Source: Leptolyngbyaceae cyanobacterium SM1_3_5
GTDB lineage: Bacteria; Cyanobacteriota; Cyanobacteriia; Elainellales; Elainellaceae
NCBI GenBank assembly: GCA_012031475.1
Contig: JAAUTJ010000069.1
Coordinates: 1 to 12,637 of the forward strand
DNA: 12,637 nucleotides
Direction: 5' to 3'
Part shown: positions 7,177-12,637 of the stretch, in pieces
How the letters are laid out: each line of letters starts with the position of its first letter
How positions within the stretch are numbered: the first letter of the stretch is position 1
Notes under the pieces: model-generated
Seen by the model: the letters and a program-made list of their open reading frames with translations, nothing else
Database searches by the model: none
What the model was told of the DNA's origin: nothing
Position numbers and translations under genes: made by a program

Positions 7177-7522
7177 GGTTCTTCGGGGGTAAAGGACGGT
7201 AGAATTCTTCGTAGCCAAAGCTGCACAGGCATTTTAGTACTTTTGTACTATTTTCCTGCCAAAAGCATACCGGAAAATTCGCTCAGCGTCCAGATTCTTC
7301 ATAAAAATTCAGCTTAAGATGCCGCGAAATTGCTGAAGCGATCGAGCATCGGTCTATAGGGAGTGTTTGAACAGTCCTTTAAGGCGCGTCTAGCTACTTC
7401 AGATCCCTAGAACCTAGTGCGAGAGAATCAAGGTTCTGGAGCTTGCGATCGCTCCCCCAATTTAGATTTAAAGCTCAAACTAATCCCTAAAGCCTCCTCT
7501 TCGTCATAGGCTGTCAGCTATT
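7177..7522. other. 346-bp gap between methyltransferase and ParM-like genes
   Basis: This holds the leader and promoter of the ParM-like gene (LexA-like box at 7235-7250). It also has a stem-loop with arms CTAGAACCT (7407-7415) and AGGTTCTGG (7431-7439), 15-base loop, one wobble. The stem-loop lies downstream of the methyltransferase stop, has no T-tract, and may be a processing or termination structure. One HIP1 octamer is at about 7446. No gene is seen. Confidence 0.5.
7234..7262 (-). promoter_or_regulatory. promoter with overlapping LexA-type SOS box, upstream of the ParM-like gene
   Basis: TAGTACTTTTGTACTA (7235-7250) is a perfect 6-bp inverted repeat with a 4-base centre. The inner 14-mer (7236-7249) fits the cyanobacterial LexA consensus RGTACNNNDGTWCB at every position. 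On the minus strand, TTGGCA (7262-7257) is a 5-of-6 match to a -35, with a 17-base spacer to TACTAA (7239-7234), a modest -10. The box covers the spacer and the -10, where a repressor would act. It lies 59 bases before the ATG at 7176. No target gene other than the ParM-like one is close. Confidence 0.6.
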
Positions 7523-8458
7523 TCAAGCTGCATGTTTACTGATGATGAAAGCTCCCTTTTCTAGGTCAAGAAGTTCAGACGTAATTTGCTTAAATTCTTG
7601 CTGCCAAAGCTCAACAATTTCATTCTCATCCTCTCGATAGCCGTCATCCAAAATAATAGTTGCGTTATCGCTCAAATCATTAAACAACAACGGCAATGCT
7701 GGATACCTGGCAAGTTTTTGAGTCAGGCTAGGAGGTCCGTCAATTACAAATAGATCGATCGGCCGATCAAGTTTCAGCTTGTTCATGCTGTACCAAAGCC
7801 ACTGCTTTTCCCTGATTGCTACTTCTTCAAGCGGTGCGTAAATGACTGTTGCTATTTTCTCTAGACCATGCAGCAGGATTAGGTCTTGGCTAATCATGGC
7901 GTACTTAAGATCATGTTCTAATGACACTACTCTCCCGCAACCAAGCTGTTTGAGGCAGTACGCAATAATCAACGTGGAGATGCCGCTACTTGCTTCCAAA
8001 ACAAGTTCAGGCTTCTTGGTCAACACAATCTCCGCAATCTTCTTCAACAAATCAGGTGAAGCAGCCCACTCTCTCGTATTTGGAAGCGGCACGTCTGGCT
8101 TGGTAGTGAAGAAGAGCGACATGAGAGCTTCTACTTGTCGAAAGTCGTTTTTTAATGTCTGCTTCAATTCTTCCCTGGTTCGTTGCAGCTCATTTAGATT
8201 TTTCTCATTAGCTCTCTTCAATATGCGATGGCTCTCAAATAATCCACAAAAAATTGCTGCTGTAGAAACGGCCGAAGCAGTAACAAATCTATTTTCGCCA
8301 ACGAGTAATTCTCTAACTGCGGTTATGAGTAGAATTAGAGCCGAAGCCGCTGCGATTATTGCACTCGCTCTGCTGGTGATGCGTACTTCCACACTTTTGC
8401 CCTCTGAATCGAAGTATGAGCGCAATGCCAATGAGTAATTATCCGTAATGACCCTCAC
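7523..8458 (-). CDS. membrane-anchored class I SAM-dependent methyltransferase
   Basis: A 311-residue intact frame. Two hydrophobic segments (about 33-49 and 59-73) are followed by a charged, probably coiled-coil stretch (78-112: EKNLNELQRTREELKQ) and a Rossmann methyltransferase domain (about 128-311). The SAM-binding motif I is ELVLEASSGISTLI (151-164), the acidic loop VVSLEHD (177-183), and DLFVIDGPP (235-243) with TIILDDGYRED (267-277) match the Methyltransf_24 type. The substrate is unknown; similar enzymes occur in cyanobacterial glycan and cell-surface loci, and the epimerase gene is next upstream. Start is a GTG at 8458, and no better start is seen. Base composition is visibly more AT-rich and poorer in GATCG than the flanks, which hints at a different origin. 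The reading frame shows no breaks. Confidence 0.8.
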   Translation of the reverse strand: MRVITDNYSLALRSYFDSEGKSVEVRITSRASAIIAAASALILLITAVRELLVGENRFVTASAVSTAAIFCGLFESHRILKRANEKNLNELQRTREELKQTLKNDFRQVEALMSLFFTTKPDVPLPNTREWAASPDLLKKIAEIVLTKKPELVLEASSGISTLIIAYCLKQLGCGRVVSLEHDLKYAMISQDLILLHGLEKIATVIYAPLEEVAIREKQWLWYSMNKLKLDRPIDLFVIDGPPSLTQKLARYPALPLLFNDLSDNATIILDDGYREDENEIVELWQQEFKQITSELLDLEKGAFIISKHAA

Positions 8459-8970
8459 TGTACTTAGCGAGCAAACGGCTGTCTATGCAGTTTCAGTAAA
8501 TTCTCCAAACATTTATGGATGCTTTACACGCCCACTTCTACGGCTGGCATCTTATGTATCGACAATTACTAAAAAACAATGCAAAAAAAACGCCAGTAGG
8601 GTGTATTGCTTCAAGCAAGAGTACCACGTCCACTGTATTGTGAAGACGGCTAGTTCGTGGCGATGGTCGGTGCGTTTGCTAGAAACAGCGTACTTTACGA
8701 GATGCAGCGAATCTAGCGGTGTGGCGTGGGTCGATCGATGCGGGCGCAAATTAGCTCAGCAGATTTGGTGACAGTAGATTTAGTGGCAGTCAGCAAACAA
8801 TCAATTCAGTTACTTTAACCTTGCAATCACTGTCCTGATCTGAATTCGAGTCTTAACCCGACCCTTCTCAAACAACCGCTGAGAATTCACGGTGGTTCTT
8901 TGGAAGGATGCAGGACTTTGAGGGCGCAACGTGTTATTCCCCTGCGGTCTTTCGTAATGATGAGCGGGGA
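8459..8970. other. 512-bp gap without a supported gene
   Basis: It contains short open frames on both strands (for example 8448-8771 plus) that match nothing I know and have no ribosome-binding site. It holds one copy of CAGTAGATTTA (8772-8782), preceded by a degenerate copy (CAGATTTGGTGA). Near the epimerase stop is a weak stem, TCCCC..GC (8938-8945) with GCGGGGA (8964-8970), overlapping a second palindrome GGGATT/AATCCC (8967-8979). These could end epimerase transcription but lack a T-tract. Composition is AT-rich like the methyltransferase gene. Confidence 0.45.
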
Positions 8971-9940
8971 TTAAATCCCGTAATAGTCACGATACCAGCG
9001 GACAAATCGATCGATTCCCACTTCGATCGCGGTGCTGGGCTTGAAGCCAACATCGCGAATGAGATCATCCACATCGGCATAAGTTGCAGGCACGTCTCCG
9101 GGCTGCATTGGCAGAAAGTTTTTTCTCGGCAGTTTTGCCCATCGCCTGCTCGATCGCTTCGATAAATATCATCAGTTCGATCGGATTGTTATTGCCGATG
9201 TTGTAGAGTTTGTAGGGCGCAGCTTCCGTTTGTGGCGGCTGATGAATGACGCGAACCACGCCTTCGATAATGTCATCAATGTAGGTGAAGTCGCGTTGCA
9301 TTTTGCCGTAGTTGTAGATGTCGATCGATTTGCCCTGCGCGATCGCATCCACAAATTTAAAATAGGCCATATCAGGCCGTCCCCACTCGCCGTAAACTGT
9401 GAAAAATCGCAGTCCGGTTGTCGGCAACTGATACAAATGACTGTAAGAATGTGCCATCAGTTCGTTGGCTTTTTTCGTGGCCGCATACAGCGAAATCGGG
9501 TGATCGACATTATCGCTGGCGGCGAACGGAACTTTGGTATTGGTGCCGTAGACGGAACTGGAAGAAGCGTAAACCAGATGTGCCGTCTTCTGGTGACGAC
9601 AGCCTTCTAAAATATGCAGAAATCCGACCAGGTTGCTATCAGCATAAGCGTGGGGATTTTGCAGCGAATAGCGAACGCCTGCTTGTGCAGCAAGATGGGC
9701 AACGGCATCGAATTTTTGGCTAACAAACAGTTCGGTCATGGCCGATCGATCGCCTAAATCTAAATACTGAAACGTAAAGTTCTTCTGGCTGTTAAGCTGT
9801 GCGAGTCGCGCTTTTTTCAAGCCGACATCGTAGTAATCATTAAGATTGTCAATGCCGTAAACTTGATGGCCATCTGCCAGCAAGCGCTGCGCTAGGTGAT
9901 AGCCAATAAAGCCTGCTGCGCCCGTGACTAAAATTTTCAT
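8971..9940 (-). CDS. NAD-dependent UDP-glucuronate 4-epimerase-like enzyme, one-base insertion at 9119-9124
   Basis: This short-chain dehydrogenase/reductase enzyme probably interconverts UDP-glucuronate and UDP-galacturonate for surface polysaccharide. The NAD site is GAAGFIG (residues 7-13), followed by IDNLNDYYD. The catalytic pair is YAATK (Tyr152, Lys156), and TVYGEWGRPDMAYF is a signature of this epimerase group. The start ATG at 9940 has a strong ribosome-binding site (AGGAGGAG, complement of 9948-9955). After GKTAEK the frame breaks in a run of six T (9119-9124). Removing one base restores NFLPMQPGDVPATYADVDDL, then VRWYRDYYGI and a TAA at 8971-8973. The corrected protein has 322 residues, slightly short of the usual 330 or so. 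The exact sugar is inferred from the family only. Confidence 0.92.
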
Positions 9941-10313
9941 CGAACCACTCCTCCTACTTACTAGAACCTTGCTGCCTGCTCAGAATTCTCATCGATCGCC
10001 GTTTGCCTTTGCCAAATCTTCATCAATCGGGGTGAATTCAACAGACTTTATTAAAAACCTCGATCGATTTCAGCACAAGCGCAGTTAGCAGCAGTAGATT
10101 TAAAAAGCTCAGCGTTTATGCATAGAAAGCCGTCATTTGCTCATAAAGGCATCATAAAGGCATCATGAATGTGCAGCGGTGGCTCTGTAGTGGTCTGGGT
10201 GTGGGTGGCTCTCCTGACCTGTCGCGATCGAAATTTTCGTCCGGCAGGGAAAACTGAAACGGCAATGCTGCCGAACCGAGTTCCTCTGTCACTGGCGCGA
10301 TCGGAGTTCCAAA
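9941..10313. other. 373-bp divergent promoter region between epimerase and kinase genes
   Basis: Both flanking genes start here and point outward, so it should hold two promoters; no sure -35/-10 pair was found. It includes the epimerase ribosome-binding site (9948-9955), one CAGTAGATTTA copy (10092-10102), an 11-bp tandem repeat (10141-10162), and the kinase ribosome-binding site GGAG (10303-10306). Confidence 0.5.
10141..10162. repeat. 11-bp tandem repeat upstream of the kinase gene
   Basis: TCATAAAGGCA occurs twice in tandem (10141-10151, 10152-10162), followed by a partial third unit TCATGAA. It is about 150 bases before the kinase ATG. One-turn spacing fits a site for a dimeric or tandem regulator, but the motif is not one I know. 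Confidence 0.55.
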
Positions 10314-12481
10314 ATGCTGCGAAAACTCAAGCTTGGCTCTAAGTTTACCCTACTGCTCACGCTCGTTTTTCTGGGCGGCATTGTGGTCAGTGGGATTACG
10401 CTGTCCAGCGCAATGCAGAACAAAGCCGAAACCGAGATCGCCACCAAAGCCCGCATTCTCACCGAAACAATGAACTCGGTACGGGATTACACCAGTCAAA
10501 ATGTCGTGCCCTACCTGCGCGATGAACTCGCGACTGAGGCGATTTTTGTGCGAGAGGCCGTGCCCGCCTTTGCTGCGCGTGAAGTGTTCGATCGATTCCG
10601 GCAGCAGGGAAACTATCGCCATTTCCTCTACAAGGAAGCCGCTCTCAATCCTACGAATCCCAGAGACCAAGCCGACGAGTTTGAAGCGCAACTGGTGCAG
10701 GAGTTTCGCGCCCAGCCGGATTTGCAGGAAAAATCCGGCTATCGATCGATCGACGGTAAAAATTTGTTCTACATTGCTCGCCCGATGGCCGTGACGGAAG
10801 CAAGCTGCCTACAATGTCACGGCAGACCGGAAACCGCGCCCAAAAGCTTACTTGCCATGTATGGCGACCAAGGCGGCTTCAACTGGCCGCTGAATACCGT
10901 GATCGCCGCTCAGACAATCTACGTCCCGACCGATACCGTCATTGCACAGGGACAGCAATATCTGCTGCTGACGATGGGAATTTTCGGCGGCATTTTTGCG
11001 GGCGTGATTCTGCTGATTAACGCTTTGCTGAAGCGGATGGTGATCAGTCCGATTCGCAAACTGACGGCGATCGCCCGCCGCGTCAGTGAAAGCCGCATGA
11101 CCGCCGAACAGGTCGGGGAATTTGATGCGCCGATCATGGTGAAGGTCGCCCGCCGTGCGGATGAACCGGGACAGCTAGCCCGCGCCTTTCAGCACATGGC
11201 GCACGAAGTCGCCACCCGCGAGCAAAACCTCGCCCACGCGGTTGACGATCGCACCGCCCAGCTTGCCCAGAGCATGAAAGCCGCCCAGCTTGCCAAATCC
11301 GAAGCAGAGCAGGCAAATCAGGCGAAAAGCCAGTTTCTCGCCAACATGAGCCACGAACTAAGAACGCCGCTCAACGCGATCATTGGCTACAGCGAAATGC
11401 TGCAAGAGGAAATGGAATTTGAGGCATCTGAACTGATTCCCGACGTACAGAAAATTCACGGAGCGGGAAGACACTTACTCGAACTGATCAACAACATTTT
11501 GGATTTGTCCAAGGTGGAAGCGGGCAAGATGGAGCTTTACCTGGAATCCGTGTCGATCGCCCTCCTAATCGAAGAAGTCGCCAACACAATTCGCCCGATC
11601 GTCTCCAAAAATCAAAATACGCTCGTCGTCAGCTACCCGCCGGACATCGGCCAAAATTGACCGTTGACATCACCAAACTGCGCCAAAGTTTGTTAAATCT
11701 GCTCAGCAACGCCAGCAAATTTACGCAGAACGGCACAATTACGCTTTCCGTGCAGAAGGCAGAAGGACAAACAGCGATCGAAGACGCTTGCCCTTTGCCG
11801 TTTGCCCTTTGCCTTTTCCAAGTTTCCGACACGGGCATTGGCATGACGCCCGAACAGCAAGCCAAGCTGTTTCAAGCGTTTACTCAGGCCGATGCTTCGA
11901 CAACGCGCAACTATGGCGGAACCGGGCTGGGACTGGTGATTACGCAGAAATTCACGCAGATGATGGGCGGCAAAATTTCCGTTCGCTCTCAGGCTGGACA
12001 GGGCACAACCTTTACGATCGCCCTGCCGGAACAAGTCCAAGAACCGATCGCGCCGTCTGAACCAATCGAACCGATGACGATCGACTCCCGCCTCTACCTG
12101 ACCGATTCCAGCCTGCCGATCGTCCTGGTGATTGACGATGACCTTTCGGTGCATGACTTGATGCAGCGCAACCTCGGTCGCGAAGGCTTTTACGTCATCG
12201 GGGCTGAAAGTGGCGCAACTGGGCTGCAACTGGCTCGCGAGAAATCACCCAATGCGATCGTGCTGGATGTGAAGCTTTCCGCCCATGAAGACGGCTGGGC
12301 AGTGCTGAGCGCCCTCAAAGCCGATCCGCAACTGGCCGAAATTCCCGTGATTATGGTGACAGTCGTGGATGACAAGAAACTCGGTTACGCCCTTGGCGCG
12401 ACGGATTATCTGGTCAAACCGATCGATTTCGATCGCCTGATCACGCTGTTGCGTCAGTGTTTCCACCAGGTTAAACAGTAG
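10314..12481 (+). CDS. hybrid histidine kinase with c-heme (Tll0287-like) sensor domain, one-base deletion at 11653-11657
   Basis: Membrane sensor kinase, 722 residues after correction. Order: N-terminal membrane segment (about 11-33); extracytoplasmic Tll0287-like (DUF3365) sensor with heme-attachment motif CLQCH (Cys165, Cys168, His169); second membrane segment (about 216-238); HAMP (about 239-300); coiled coil; HisKA with SHELRTPLNAIIGYSE (His347 phospho-acceptor); HATPase_c with N box (LRQSLLNLLSNASKFT), DTGIGM and YGGTGLGL; then a REC domain with IDDD, acceptor Asp in VLDVKL, and LVKP. The heme suggests redox or gas sensing. ATG at 10314 has GGAG at 10303-10306. The frame breaks in AAAA at 11653-11656 after PPDIGQ; one extra base gives a join to LTVDITKLRQSLLN. 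A heptamer repeat sits inside the ATPase domain (11754-11815). No separate response regulator is visible downstream. Confidence 0.93.
11754..11815. repeat. heptamer repeat element inside the kinase ATPase domain
   Basis: AGAAGGC and AGAAGGA (11754-11767) are followed, after a 20-base centre, by four heptamers TTGCCCT, TTGCCGT, TTGCCCT, TTGCCTT (11788-11815). The two sides have opposite strand sense (AGAAGG versus TTGCC-type), giving a partly self-complementary element. Short tandem heptamers of this kind are dispersed in cyanobacterial genomes. It is in frame, encoding roughly QKAEGQTAIEDACPLPFALC between the strand after the N box and DTGIGM. Confidence 0.75.
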
Positions 12482-12637
12482 CTTGCCAGCATAACGTCAG
12501 TTCGATGAGGATCGGAGCAGCCCCCCTTGTATCTTGAGAGTAGAGCGCAAGACCGTCCCCCCCTGGGTGGCAAACACCGAGATTTAGCTAGGCTCTGCGC
12601 TCCTGTTCATCCGCCCCAAGCTCGAAAAATCGCCAGG
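12482..12637. other. noncoding right edge
   Basis: No gene is seen in the last 156 bases. There are two long C runs (about 12520-12526 and 12558-12564) and a 7-bp inverted repeat GAGCGCA (12543-12549) / TGCGCTC (12596-12602) with a 46-base interior. No T-tract is present and no RNA family was recognised. Confidence 0.4.

Noticed and set aside
8448..8771. Plus-strand frame of 107 codons, and a minus-strand frame at 8552-8749
   Set aside because: No ribosome-binding site, no recognised motif, odd composition; a vague resemblance of EYHVHCIV to an HUH motif was not backed by any other IS200 feature.
1..12637. CRISPR arrays, tRNA or rRNA genes
   Set aside because: I saw no regularly spaced repeats of CRISPR length, no T-loop sequence with matching stems and no rRNA segment.

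Overview
The window comes from a cyanobacterium. The HIP1 octamer GCGATCGC and its GATCG-rich flanks occur throughout. Several genes belong to cyanobacterial families: a Rubisco activase carrying a C-terminal RbcS-like (SSUL) domain, a SipA/DUF3148 protein, a 2TM-domain protein next to a thioredoxin-like [2Fe-2S] ferredoxin, and a hybrid kinase with a c-heme sensor. I cannot name the genus; an SSUL-type activase fits beta-cyanobacteria, many of them filamentous.

Layout. 1-944: the 3' end of an unknown gene, then a REP-associated tyrosine transposase (minus strand) flanked by two related palindromes. 945-3017 (minus): a probable operon, transcribed 2TM protein, ferredoxin, then phospholipase D/cardiolipin synthase-like protein. 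3287-3839 (plus): cysC, sulfate assimilation. 3894-4154 (minus): sipA-like, divergent from rca at 4286-5618 (plus). 5949-7176 (minus): actin-like ParM/StbA-family ATPase whose promoter region carries a near-ideal cyanobacterial LexA (SOS) box. 7523-8458 (minus): membrane-anchored methyltransferase in a lower-GC patch. 8971-9940 (minus): UDP-glucuronate 4-epimerase-like enzyme. 10314-12481 (plus): Tll0287-type c-heme/HAMP/HisKA/HATPase/REC hybrid histidine kinase. The last 156 bases show no gene.

A dominant feature is frame disruption. Six of the eleven complete genes (PLD, cysC, rca, ParM, epimerase, kinase) carry about twelve single-base indels. In every case, compensating those indels restores a family-length protein with intact motifs. 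I read these as base-calling or assembly errors, not a wave of gene death, so these genes are given over their full reconstructed spans. The genes do not form one system. The tightest unit is the 2TM/ferredoxin/PLD cluster. The most interesting signals are the SOS box before the actin-like gene, a heptamer-repeat insertion inside the kinase ATPase domain, and the transposase with its flanking palindromes.
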